Positions 8,509-16,721 of a stretch of DNA of 33,768 nucleotides are shown here, one piece after another. Under the pieces are notes generated by a model, which searched no databases, was not told the DNA's origin, and saw only the letters and a list, made by a program, of their open reading frames with translations. Position 1 is the first letter of the stretch. Every line of letters starts with the position of its first letter. A program made the translations under genes and the position numbers. The stretch is from Bacteroidia bacterium (lineage in GTDB: Bacteria > Bacteroidota > Bacteroidia > Chitinophagales > Saprospiraceae), in contig JAUIEA010000027.1 in assembly GCA_030429045.1 (NCBI GenBank), positions 1 through 33,768 on the forward strand, written 5' to 3'.

Positions 8509-8709
8509 ATGACGGGAAAGTTTATTTGTTCGATTTATTTTCTGATTTTCTGCAATATCGGATTCACCCATATTTTGGATTCTACCCGGCGAGTTGACTG
8601 GACACTGGCCGGATTGAGAGATACGTCGACAGTCGGTTTTATTGAATTGGTTATGAAAGCGAAGGGCATGATGGGTGATGGGATGACACCGAATGATCTG
8701 GCCGGATAG
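8509..8709 (+). pseudogene. 5' remnant of a secreted pectate-lyase-like protein
   Basis: ATG 8509 starts a signal-peptide-like leader (MTGKFICSIYFLIFCNIGF) followed by VDWTLAGLRDTSTVGFIEL and a GDGMTPND motif. The pattern VDW..AGL.DT...GF, then GDG.TPND, resembles the start of secreted Pectate_lyase_3-type beta-helix proteins. That assignment rests on memory of the family and is tentative. Real similarity ends at about 8695, where the sequence switches to the antiporter 3' end; the last codons LAG and the stop belong to that fragment. The remaining several hundred codons of the original gene are missing. Confidence 0.5.
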
Positions 8710-8934
8710 ATCCTGCACTGGATAAAAGGGGAAGCCTCCATCATCGGTTGGTGGCTACAGACCAAGGCACTTATCATGATCATCTTTGCCAATGTTCTTT
8801 TAGATAAAGGCATTTTCACCAATCAAACCTTTACTGCGTTGTTGGTCATGGCGGTCATCAGTATCATGCTGTCCGTACCGATGGTGGCCCCACAATTGAA
8901 GAAGATCAACGGATTGTTGAGCCGGTCGAGCTGA
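8696..8934 (+). pseudogene. Antiporter (CPA2) 3' fragment
   Basis: This is collinear with 589-827 with no insertion or deletion over 239 bases. In the antiporter frame it reads ILHWIKGEASIIGWWLQTKALIMII and ends LLSRSS, then TGA, as in the intact gene. A nonsense change (TGG at 600 to TAG at 8707) lies near its start and no 5' portion exists, so it cannot make an antiporter. Many differences are in third codon positions. Confidence 0.9.
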
Positions 8935-9006
8935 TCGACACTTTCGTTTTCTAAGAATGTAGCGATTCACCCTGGACGGCGGGGCCTGGGTTTGGATATC
9001 ATTCCC

Positions 9007-9017
9007 GACCTTTGGTC
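9007..9017. promoter_or_regulatory. Hairpin upstream of second phnA copy
   Basis: GACC-TTT-GGTC is a perfect small stem-loop, 33 bases before the ATG at 9051. It corresponds to the hairpin at 1015-1028 in the intact block. Confidence 0.35.
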
Positions 9018-9050
9018 CAGAGGGTGTTTTACCACAATAAAGAAAGAACC

Positions 9051-9260
9051 ATGGAAGTCAAAGATTCAAACGGCAACCTCCTGAATGCCGGAGATAGCGG
9101 ACATGTAATCAAAGACCTCAAGGTCAGGGAGAGTTCCACGGTGATCAAGTGGGGAACGGTGGTGAAGAATATTCGCCTCACGGATAATGAGGATGAGGTG
9201 GAAAGTAAGGTAGATGGATCGATGATGGTCCTGCGGACTGAATTCCTCAAGAAGAAGTAA
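9051..9260 (+). CDS. Second stand-alone PhnA/YjdM C-terminal domain protein, possibly decaying
   Basis: The 69-residue frame is intact and starts at the ATG at 9051, matching the first copy. An in-frame upstream start at 9012 would add an unrelated leader and is less likely. It differs from the first copy at nine residues. Three changes hit positions well conserved in the family: Val17 to Gly in the GDSV motif, Gly27 to Glu in KGSS, and Arg34 to Trp before the GT motif. At residue 55 this copy has Asp, as in E. coli YjdM, whereas the first copy has Gly. Flanking genes on both sides are broken, so expression or function is uncertain. Confidence 0.7.
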   Translation: MEVKDSNGNLLNAGDSGHVIKDLKVRESSTVIKWGTVVKNIRLTDNEDEVESKVDGSMMVLRTEFLKKK

Positions 9261-9329
9261 GGAATTCGTCCAAGCTGGTATGTGCGGATCATCAGTGGTC
9301 GAATATCAGTCGACATGCTATCTTGGAGA

Positions 9330-10541
9330 ATGATTCGATTCCCCTTTCTATTCTCATATATGGGTTTTTCGTGGATCTGGTCGCCAGTCAGACACCTGGA
9401 TGTACGGATCCGCTGGCAGAGAATTACCAGCTCATGGCCACCTTCAATGACGGCACCTCTATCTACAAGGCCACTGGTGTCACGTCTGTTCAGACCAATG
9501 ATCTACCCAATGCCATTTCTAAAACCTCTGGCCTGATTCGATGGAACGGCGCCCTGTGGACGCATAATGATAACTCGGATACCCAGCTGTTTGCGCTGGA
9601 GGAACCCGGCGGGAAAATCGTTCAGGAATGTCTTTTACCCGGGGTGATCAACCAGGACTGGGAAGATATCGACTAGGATGAAGACTGGATCTGCATCGGT
9701 GATTTTGGAAAAAAAGGGCAATCGCCAAAATCTGCATATCCTGCGCATAGAAAAAGCCACCCTGTGTAGTGGTTAGCCCAAGATCGACACATTGTGGTTT
9801 CAGTATGAAGACCCGACAGATTTTAGCAATCAGGGGAGCAATACCACCGACTTCGATTGTGAAGCCATGGTGGTTGTAGCAGACAGTATTTATCTGTTTA
9901 CCAAACAATGGACCAGCCTCAGCACATCTGTTTATCGTCTGTCCAAAGAACCCGGGAATTATGAGGCGAAATACAAGACGACTTATTCCATTAATGGGCT
10001 GATCACGGGGGCTACCTGGTTGGAAGAAAAAAAGTTACTGGCCCTGAGCGGTTATTCACCATTACTTCAGCCCTTTCTTTTCCTCTTTTACGATTATTCG
10101 GATATCCATTTTTTCGGAGGGAATAAACGCCGCCTGGAACTGACATTGCCCTTTCATCAGATTGAAGGGATTACGACGACGGATGGTTTGGAGTACGCCT
10201 TGACCAATGAACGCTTTACTCAGGTGTTGATGATTCCTCAACGACTGCACTATGTTGATCCGAGTGCATATCTGGAAGGTTATCTGGATGGACCTACGGG
10301 TGTAGAAAGCGAGGGGAGAGAACTTCAGGTTCTGAAGGTCACTTCAGCGGGAGGGGCCATCATCCTTCATGCCGACAACGACTGGCTGGGCCAGCCGATT
10401 CGCGTGATTGATCTATGAGGCAGGGTATTGGTTGAGGAGGTGTTGCGATCTTCAAACCAGCAAATACTTATCCGGGGTGCCCGACCTGTTTTCCTGGTGG
10501 TTCAGGTGGGCAGTGAGGTGAAGCGGGCTGTGGTGTGGTGA
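9330..10541 (+). pseudogene. Broken copy of the CTDP-motif secreted protein
   Basis: It is collinear with 1342-2559. The start ATG 9330 gives MIRFPFLFSYMGFSW, but a one-base deletion before the CTDP motif puts CTDPLAENYQ in another frame. Nonsense codons replace Gln at 9674-9676 and 9774-9776 (CAG to TAG) and Trp at 10416-10418 (TGG to TGA). The interval between the first two is five bases shorter than in the intact gene, another frameshift near a run of seven A. The stretches 9398-9674, 9774-10416 and 10416-10539 have exactly the same lengths as their counterparts. Five independent lesions rule out a functional product. Confidence 0.92.
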
Positions 10542-10580
10542 GGGGCTGAATCTAGCCGATTATTTGATGACCAAACAGGC

Positions 10581-10611
10581 TTGGTGGAAACAAAAGTTTG
10601 CCGTAAATTTA
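10581..10611 (+). promoter_or_regulatory. Possible Bacteroidota-type promoter
   Basis: TTG at 10581-10583 is followed after 20 bases by TAAATTTA, seven of eight matches to TAnnTTTG. It points toward the propeller gene, whose ATG lies 229 bases beyond. The intergenic stretch 10542-10839 otherwise contains only the palindrome at 10677. Confidence 0.28.
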
Positions 10612-10676
10612 TCAACTTGAGATGCGAGTAGGGTGCGAGCTTTATGCCTGTGGATGAGTTGTTTCGCGCAAGTTCA

Positions 10677-10693
10677 GAAATTATAATAATTTC
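10677..10693. promoter_or_regulatory. AT-rich 8-1-8 palindrome
   Basis: GAAATTAT and ATAATTTC flank one central base, a perfect 8-base inverted repeat. It lies about 150 bases before the propeller gene and could be a dimeric regulator site or a weak hairpin. This is sequence observation only. Confidence 0.3.
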
Positions 10694-10839
10694 TATATGA
10701 CATCTTTGTCAGATAGGCATGACGAAAAGATAGTGAGTGGATTGTGCTCAATAATTAGATGCTCATATAGGAGGAGATTTATAGCTTTATGTGGAACTGT
10801 CGACATACACACTGATCAGCCAACTTTAAAATCAGCAAA

Positions 10840-12531
10840 ATGGAAAAGAAATTCAAAATTCTGATTTTTGCAACTTTACTAGTTAGCAGTGTCTTAAATG
10901 CCCAAAATTTTGAATGGGTTAATCAAATGGGAGGGCCTACCTATGATACAGGGACCTCAATAACTGTAGATGCTTCAGGAAACATCTATACCACTGGTCA
11001 ATTTCAGGGCACTATAGATTTTGATCCAGGAGCAGGCACTAGCATATTAACTTCGAGTGGACAAAGCGATATTTTTGTCCAGAAATTAGATAGTAGTGGA
11101 AATTTTATTTGGGCAAAACAAATGGGTGGTGCATATAATGATTATGGTCACTCTTTAGTTGTCGATAATGATGGAAATGTCATTACTACGGGATTCTTCA
11201 ATGGCACAGTTGATTTTGATCCGGGAACAGGCACAAGCAATTTGACTTCAGCAGGCTTTGTTGATGTTTTCGTTCAGAAGTTGGATGCCAACGGTTCTTT
11301 TCTCTGGGCGAAGAGAATTGGAGGTCCTTCTAATGTAAATTCGAAGTCAATAGCATTAGATGATTCAGGAAATATTTATATCGCAGGTAGTTTTGAAGGC
11401 ACAGTTGATTTTGATCCAGGTGGGGGGGTGAAAAATTTAGCATCTGCTGGTGGTTATGACATTTTCGTTCAGAAGTTGAGCGCCAATGGTAGTTTTATTT
11501 GGGTAAAAAGAATGGGGAGTGATTTAGATGATCGAGGTCAAGCTTTGAAGGTGGATGCTTCCGGGAATGTCTGTACAGTTGGAACTTTTAGCGGTACAGT
11601 TGATTTTGATCCAGGTTCTGGATCAAATGTATATACTGCAATCGAGCGTGATGTATTTATCCAGAAAATGGATGATGAGGGTAACTTTCTATGGGCCAGG
11701 CAAATTGGGGGCCTTTCTCATGACTTTGCATACTCAGTTGCGGTTGATGCTTTCGAGAATGTCTATACAATTGGCCGATTCAAGTTGACTGTTGATTTTG
11801 ATCCTGGGATTGATACTTTCTATTTAGCTTCATTTGGTAACAGTTATGATATTTTTGTTCATAAAATGGATGTAAATGGTGATTTTATTTGGGCCAGGCA
11901 AATAGGTGGAATTGCTTCCGATGATGGGCAGTCAATTGGATTGGATGCTGCTGGAAATGTTTATTCCACTGGGGTTTTCTATGGTACTGCGGATTTTGAT
12001 CCCGGTGCAGATAAGTATAACATGGCTTCGGCTGGTAAGTATGATATTTTTGTTCAAAAGATGGATGCGGATGGTAACTTTCAATGGGCTAGACAAATAG
12101 GTGGTTCAGATAATGAATTCGCCTTCTCAATCGCTGTTGATGCTAGCGAAAATGTTTATACTACTGGCAATTTTACGGGTACGGTAGATTTTGATCCTGG
12201 AATTGGAACAAATTACTTGATTTCGGCTGGTGGTCAGGATATTTTTCTCCAAAAGCTTAGTAGTGTAACAGTTGCAATCAATGATAGTGAATTTGCTAGC
12301 ATACTCAATTTATATCCAAATCCTACCTCCGGGGAGTTTTTCATTTATTTGGATTCAATATACTCAAGTGTTCTAGTTATGATATTCGACATCAATGGCG
12401 ATTTGGTTCGATCTGAGTCTTTTAATGAGGGAGGTCTCATTCGGATGTCAATAGTAGAGCCTGAAGGCGTATACCTCATTGTAGTTGAGACGGATTCAAG
12501 AAGGTCAGTTATGCGATTACTCATGAATTGA
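10840..12531 (+). CDS. Secreted seven-repeat beta-propeller (SBBP-like) protein with T9SS type A tail
   Basis: The 563 residues begin with a signal peptide (MEKKFKILIFATLLVSSVLNAQ). Residues 24 to about 480 are seven tandem repeats of about 65 residues. Each runs F-x-W-(A/V)-K/R-Q-(M/I)-G, then D-x-x-G-N-(V/I)-Y-T-G, then GT-VDFDPG, then D-(I/V)-F-V-Q-K-(M/L). The VDFDPG Asp-rich turn could bind calcium. Seven repeats fit one closed seven-bladed propeller. Residues 490-563 are a type A sorting domain (LYPNPTSGEFFIYL ... GVYLIVVE). The gene is clearly AT-richer than its neighbours and lies next to a degenerate tract, consistent with acquisition. It is probably a cell-surface or released binding protein; the ligand is unknown. 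Confidence 0.85.
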   Translation: MEKKFKILIFATLLVSSVLNAQNFEWVNQMGGPTYDTGTSITVDASGNIYTTGQFQGTIDFDPGAGTSILTSSGQSDIFVQKLDSSGNFIWAKQMGGAYNDYGHSLVVDNDGNVITTGFFNGTVDFDPGTGTSNLTSAGFVDVFVQKLDANGSFLWAKRIGGPSNVNSKSIALDDSGNIYIAGSFEGTVDFDPGGGVKNLASAGGYDIFVQKLSANGSFIWVKRMGSDLDDRGQALKVDASGNVCTVGTFSGTVDFDPGSGSNVYTAIERDVFIQKMDDEGNFLWARQIGGLSHDFAYSVAVDAFENVYTIGRFKLTVDFDPGIDTFYLASFGNSYDIFVHKMDVNGDFIWARQIGGIASDDGQSIGLDAAGNVYSTGVFYGTADFDPGADKYNMASAGKYDIFVQKMDADGNFQWARQIGGSDNEFAFSIAVDASENVYTTGNFTGTVDFDPGIGTNYLISAGGQDIFLQKLSSVTVAINDSEFASILNLYPNPTSGEFFIYLDSIYSSVLVMIFDINGDLVRSESFNEGGLIRMSIVEPEGVYLIVVETDSRRSVMRLLMN

Positions 12532-12556
12532 GTTTTAATGTATCAATTTGGTAGTG

Positions 12557-12586
12557 TTGGTGTCTAATGCAGAGATTGTAACTTTG
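12557..12586 (+). promoter_or_regulatory. Bacteroidota-type promoter (-33 TTG, -7 TAACTTTG)
   Basis: TTG at 12557-12559 and TAACTTTG at 12579-12586 are 19 bases apart, matching the primary sigma consensus of the phylum. It would give a leader of about 350 bases before the lyase gene at 12946. A weak hairpin AAACCG-GATGGT-CGGTTT followed by CTTTT (12731-12752) sits in that leader. No gene was recognised in 12532-12945. Confidence 0.4.
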
Positions 12587-12945
12587 AGGTGATTAGTCGA
12601 TTCTGTCTATGGTTGACTGTAATCTTCCCCAAGGACAGGACCGAGCAAGACTTCTATAATTTAGCCCTGTACTAAAATTGGTAAGGCTACGGATCATTTT
12701 GCTTCAGGCAGATTGGGTTACCGGTACCAAAAACCGGATGGTCGGTTTCTTTTCAGAGTTAGCTTTACACCTTTTCTGGAACTGGGCACAAGTTCCTGCG
12801 AATTCCATCCGTCCGGGGGCGGGTCCTTTGGCTACACGTTCTAGTCCATGCAGTCCAGGGATTGTCTATTGTAACGGACAGGGGATTCTTCTCCACTGTT
12901 TATCTTTAGCAACATGAAGCTGACCTTCACTTTTTGCTGTCGCCC

Positions 12946-14676
12946 ATGAACGGCGGCCAACTTATCGCTGAACGACTCTCACGTCATGGCGTTCGTCATC
13001 TCTATACCCTGAGTGGTGGGCATGTTGCCCCGATCTATGTAGAAGCGGAAAAAGAAGGGATCCAAATTGTGGATGTACGTCATGAGGCCACTGCTGTGTT
13101 TGCTGCAGATGCAGAAGCCCGGCTTTCCGGTATTCCGGGAGTCGCCGTGGTTACTGCCGGACCCGGCGTGACCAATACGATTACGGCCTTGAAGAATGCC
13201 CAGTTGGCCCAGTCTCCAGTCATCCTGTTTGGCGGAGCGACAGCTACATTGCTCCGCAATAGGGGAGCCTTGCAGGATATCGATCAGATCAGCATTATCA
13301 AGTCTGTGGTCAAAACCTGGATCCAGGCCAGGCGGGTCAAAGACCTGGTTCCCGCAGTGGAAAAAGCCTTCCAGGTGGCTACTTCAGGGGTGCCTGGTCC
13401 GGTGTTCATTGAGTGCCCGGTGGATCTGCTCTATCCTGAAGCCACAGTCCGCGAATGGTATGGTGCCAAGAATGAACCGGGGAAGTCCCTGGCTGCCCGG
13501 CTGACCTATTGGTATATCAATCGTCACGTCAATCGACTTTTTGCCGGCGTAAAACCAGAGGTTTCACTTCTGCCTCAGCCGCAGCGAACAGCATCTGTTC
13601 GAAGTTCAGATGTTCGCTCCTGTTTGAAGGAGCTTGCCCATGCAAAGCGCCCCATGATGGTGATCGGAAGTGGGGCCATGAATCAGCCGCAGCTGGCTCA
13701 CGAGCTGGCAACAGCAGTTGAGCAGATCGGAATTCCTGTCTGGTTGAGTGGCATGGCGCGCGGATTAGTTGGCAAGGGACATCACCTGCACAATCTTCAT
13801 CACCGGAAAAAAGCACTTCGGGAAGCTGACCTGATCCTCCTGGCGGGGGTAGCTGCCGATTTCCGGTTGGACTACGGCCGCCATCTGGGTCGAAAAGCAC
13901 GGATCATCGCCGTACACCGGAGCGCAACGGATCTGAAACAAAACATGCCAGGGAGAAGCCTGCGCATTTACGGGGATCCGGCTTCCTTCCTCATTCAGGT
14001 GGGGAAGGGCGTGTCGAACAGCCCGGACTATCCAGAATGGACTGCCTTGTTGGGTACCTGGCAGGATGATCGGGAAACCGCCATTGCCAATATGGCCACG
14101 GAAGCCATGGACGGCATCAATCCGGTGGCCCTTTTTCAGTCCCTGGAGGAAATGCTTCCGGAGAATGCGATCCTGGTTGCAGACGGCGGTGATTTTGCCG
14201 CCACGGCTTCCTATACCCTGAAGCCCCGCAAATTACTCCATTGGCTGGACCCTGGTGTCTATGGCACACTGGGGGTCGGTGGGGGATTTGCCCTCGGAGC
14301 TGCCCTTCATGATCGAAGGGAGGAAGTATGGATCATCTACGGGGATGGAAGTGCCGCTTACAGCCTGGCGGAGTTTGACATTTTTGCCAAACACGGACTG
14401 AAGGTTTGTGCCATTATTGGCAACAATGCCAGTTGGGAGCAGATCGCCCGTGACCAGACCACCATGCTCGGAGCCCCTACTGCAGTTGAATTGCGGCATT
14501 CCGATTACCATCTCATCGGAGAGGCCTTTGGTGCCATAGGCGAACGAGTGGAGGATCTGGATCAGTTTCGTCAGGCTGTGCAAAGGGCCCGTCAGCACAT
14601 GGAGAAGGGGACGCCCTGTATCATCAATGCCATCATCGGAAAATCTGACTTTCGAAAAGGGAGTATCTCTATGTGA
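12946..14676 (+). CDS. ThDP-dependent 2-hydroxyacyl-CoA lyase-like protein (ILVBL/HACL2 family)
   Basis: The product is 576 residues from ATG 12946; the in-frame TTG at 12934 is not needed. It has the full acetolactate-synthase architecture. The N-terminal pyrimidine-binding domain carries the cofactor-activating Glu47 ([12 protein letters not shown]). A central domain contains [14 protein letters not shown] and [10 protein letters not shown]. The C-terminal domain carries the ThDP/Mg motif GDG466-468 ... NN493-494. [20 protein letters not shown], the WY-x-RH-x-x-RLFAG segment and the ending DFRKGSI are particular to the ILVBL/HACL2 branch, which in animals cleaves 2-hydroxyacyl-CoA into formyl-CoA and a shortened aldehyde. 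It therefore need not make acetolactate, and no ilvN-type small subunit follows. The CoA-transferase gene lies 25 bases downstream. Confidence 0.85.
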   Translation: MNGGQLIAERLSRHGVRHLYTLSGGHVAPIYVEAEKEGIQIVDVRHEATAVFAADAEARLSGIPGVAVVTAGPGVTNTITALKNAQLAQSPVILFGGATATLLRNRGALQDIDQISIIKSVVKTWIQARRVKDLVPAVEKAFQVATSGVPGPVFIECPVDLLYPEATVREWYGAKNEPGKSLAARLTYWYINRHVNRLFAGVKPEVSLLPQPQRTASVRSSDVRSCLKELAHAKRPMMVIGSGAMNQPQLAHELATAVEQIGIPVWLSGMARGLVGKGHHLHNLHHRKKALREADLILLAGVAADFRLDYGRHLGRKARIIAVHRSATDLKQNMPGRSLRIYGDPASFLIQVGKGVSNSPDYPEWTALLGTWQDDRETAIANMATEAMDGINPVALFQSLEEMLPENAILVADGGDFAATASYTLKPRKLLHWLDPGVYGTLGVGGGFALGAALHDRREEVWIIYGDGSAAYSLAEFDIFAKHGLKVCAIIGNNASWEQIARDQTTMLGAPTAVELRHSDYHLIGEAFGAIGERVEDLDQFRQAVQRARQHMEKGTPCIINAIIGKSDFRKGSISM

Positions 14677-14701
14677 CCCTCTTTTTATGACCTGATCGTC
14701 T

Positions 14702-16363
14702 ATGGGCATTCTGGAAAAAATCGGACTCATTCTGCATATTCTCCGCTGGCGATTCAGCTGGGGGAAAAGGGATCTGAATTTTCATCCCGGATCGGGGGTG
14801 TCTTCGGTATTTGTCACTGCCCGGGAGGCGGTGGCCCGGATCCGATCCGGGCAAACCGTCTTCTCCTGCGGGTTTGCTGGTACGGCCCGATGCTCGGTAT
14901 TCTTCTGGGCCATTCGGGACCGCTATAAAAGGGAAGGTGCACCCGGAAACCTGACCTGGATCAATGTCGCGGCCCAGGGGGGGCGGGGCAAGGTCCCGGG
15001 AACCGTGGAGGAGCTGAATCTCCCGGGATTGATGACCACCTACATCGCCGGTCATGTCGAGACCACTCGTGCCCAGTTGCAAATGGCCGAAGCAGGCCGG
15101 TTGGACTTGCATACCCTTCCGCAAGGTGTCATGACCTATCTCCTGGAGGCTCAGTCCAGAGGGGAAACAGAGGTCCGCTCTGCTGTTGGACTGGGTACCA
15201 TGCTGGATCCGCGAATCGGATCAGGGAGTCCGGTTCTGTCGGACAGTCCCCTGCAATTGGTGCGGGTAGAGGGAGAGGAACTGGTGTATACCATGCCGAA
15301 GATCGATATTGCCCTGATCAATGCGCCTTATGCCGACGCAGACGGGAATATCTATTTTCATCATGCTGCTTCCATTAACGAAAATCGTGAAGCAGCAGCG
15401 GCTTCCCGGGCAAACGGGGGGCAGGTACTGGTCACCGTTTCCAGGATCATCCCCAGAGATGATGACCGGATTTCAATGATCCGGGAAGAGGTAGACCAGA
15501 TCGTGGTCCACCCTTACAACGAGCAATCTGCCGGTATTCGCCAATTGCGTTTTTGGCCATCACTGACTCCCTTCGGGCAGGTCGATCCGATCCGTGAAAT
15601 GCGGCGGACCCGGTATATCAACACCTTCCTGAAGATCACTCCGGTTCGCAATACGGTCGATGATCAGTTGTGCAGCATGGCCGCTGATCTCATCCTCCGT
15701 GTCGTGCCGAAAGGGGCGATGACAAATATCGGGGTAGGTTATCCCGAACACGTGGTCTGGCACCTCCTTCGACAGGGAAAGGGGGATCATCTCAAGTTTA
15801 CCACTGAGGCCGGCTCCCTGGGCGGGATCCCCCAGCCGGGCATCTTTTTTGGTTCGGCCATCATGCCCGACAAATTGATCTCCTCATTGGAAATGTTCCA
15901 GCTGTATGAGGCCCGATTAGGACTGGCCATCCTGGGGTATGTGCAGGTGGATGAAAAGGGGAATGTCAATGCCAGTCTGAAAGGCCATCGTATCCAGGAT
16001 ACCGTCGGTCCCGGTGGATTTATGGATATCATCTATGGGGCAAAGGTGGTGGTCTTTGTCGGGAGCTGGCATGCGCATGCCACCTATGCCATGCAGGAAG
16101 ACAGGATAACCCTGGTCAAACCCGGGAAACCCAAATTTGTCCGACAGGTGGATCAGATCACCTTCTCTGCCCGGGAGGCATTGCGATTGGGAAAGACCGT
16201 CTATTATGTGACACATGTCGGTATCTTCCGCCTCACATCGGCAGGATTGGTGTTGGACAAAACCGCTCCGGGTGTTGATGTGCAACAGGATATTCTCCGG
16301 ATGTGTTCTGCGAAGATCTATGTTCCCGATGGCAGTGAGGGAGAGGATATGCAACCTGAATAG
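14702..16363 (+). CDS. Class I CoA-transferase (acetate/propionate CoA-transferase-like)
   Basis: The 553-residue protein contains both halves of a family I CoA-transferase in one chain. The alpha-like half has a glycine-rich GFAGTARCSVFFW region in place of the usual GGF motif. The beta-like half has TEAGSLGGIP, in which Glu369 is in the position of the catalytic glutamate that forms the acyl and CoA thioester intermediates. The later GPGGFMD and VKPGKPKFV stretches also fit. It resembles fused propionate CoA-transferases more than two-subunit enzymes. It follows the lyase gene by 25 bases on the same strand, so the two are probably one operon. The CoA acceptor is probably a carboxylic acid used by the lyase, possibly a 2-hydroxy acid (inference). 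Enzyme fold: sure; substrate: unknown. Confidence 0.85.
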   Translation: MGILEKIGLILHILRWRFSWGKRDLNFHPGSGVSSVFVTAREAVARIRSGQTVFSCGFAGTARCSVFFWAIRDRYKREGAPGNLTWINVAAQGGRGKVPGTVEELNLPGLMTTYIAGHVETTRAQLQMAEAGRLDLHTLPQGVMTYLLEAQSRGETEVRSAVGLGTMLDPRIGSGSPVLSDSPLQLVRVEGEELVYTMPKIDIALINAPYADADGNIYFHHAASINENREAAAASRANGGQVLVTVSRIIPRDDDRISMIREEVDQIVVHPYNEQSAGIRQLRFWPSLTPFGQVDPIREMRRTRYINTFLKITPVRNTVDDQLCSMAADLILRVVPKGAMTNIGVGYPEHVVWHLLRQGKGDHLKFTTEAGSLGGIPQPGIFFGSAIMPDKLISSLEMFQLYEARLGLAILGYVQVDEKGNVNASLKGHRIQDTVGPGGFMDIIYGAKVVVFVGSWHAHATYAMQEDRITLVKPGKPKFVRQVDQITFSAREALRLGKTVYYVTHVGIFRLTSAGLVLDKTAPGVDVQQDILRMCSAKIYVPDGSEGEDMQPE

Positions 16364-16376
16364 AAGGATTGACATG

Positions 16377-16584
16377 CGACTCCTCCGGAGTCGACCCCAC
16401 CGATCGGAGGGAGGGTCAACAGGGATAGGACCTCTCCGAGGTCCGCCCATTTATCTTGCCTTGCGGATTATGTTTTCCAGGCATTCCAGCTCGGAGACAC
16501 GATTCTCCATATGTTAAAAGACCCCTGCGGGGTCTAATGTCTGTTGCCAAGGGGAATATAAAAAGTGGGACCCCGGCGGGGTCC
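16377..16584. repeat. Cluster of four 7-3-7 REP-like palindromes
   Basis: Four 17-base stem-loops lie between convergent genes: CGACTCC-TCC-GGAGTCG (16377-16393), GGACCTC-TCC-GAGGTCC (16428-16444), AGACCCC-TGC-GGGGTCT (16519-16535) and GGACCCC-GGC-GGGGTCC (16568-16584). All have perfect 7-base stems and 3-base loops, with purine-GA(C/G) style outer stems. The first starts 13 bases after the CoA-transferase stop. They may end transcription from one or both sides, and they look like REP/RAYT-type dispersed palindromes. The interval 16364-16721 has no gene. Confidence 0.75.
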
Positions 16585-16721
16585 TATGTCAAAACTGAAG
16601 CAAGAACTAAATCGTGGACCGAACACCTGATATAAAGGCTGGATTTGATTCTGTCTTATTCAAGATGAACCAGTTGGAGCAGTACAGCAGAAAGAAGTTG
16701 ATTACCAGCAGAAAAGGTTGA

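Larger units (their letters stand above)
8696..10541 (+). repeat. Second, decayed copy of the 589-2559 gene block
   Basis: The block keeps the order antiporter 3' end, phnA-like gene, CTDP gene. Distances between landmarks are the same as in 589-2559 except for a shorter antiporter-phnA gap and two small deletions in the CTDP copy. The phnA copies differ at about 38 of 207 bases by hand count, mostly at third positions, which points to long divergence before decay. Confidence 0.9.

Noticed and set aside
9674-10418. Possible stop-codon readthrough (TAG/TGA recoded) in the CTDP copy
   Set aside because: Two frameshifting deletions accompany the stops, and the intact copy at 1342-2559 uses sense codons there. 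Simple decay explains it.
11041-12240. DNA repeats in the propeller gene as a CRISPR or mobile tandem array
   Set aside because: The repeats are about 195 bases, divergent at the DNA level and conserved as protein, so they are protein-domain repeats.
12678-12917. 79-codon frame upstream of the lyase gene
   Set aside because: No signal, no family and a low-complexity cysteine/serine-rich translation. It lies in the leader after a good promoter motif and is probably non-coding.
12946-14676. Acetolactate synthase large subunit (ilvB)
   Set aside because: Branch-specific segments and the absence of a small-subunit or ilvC gene favour the ILVBL/HACL2 group.
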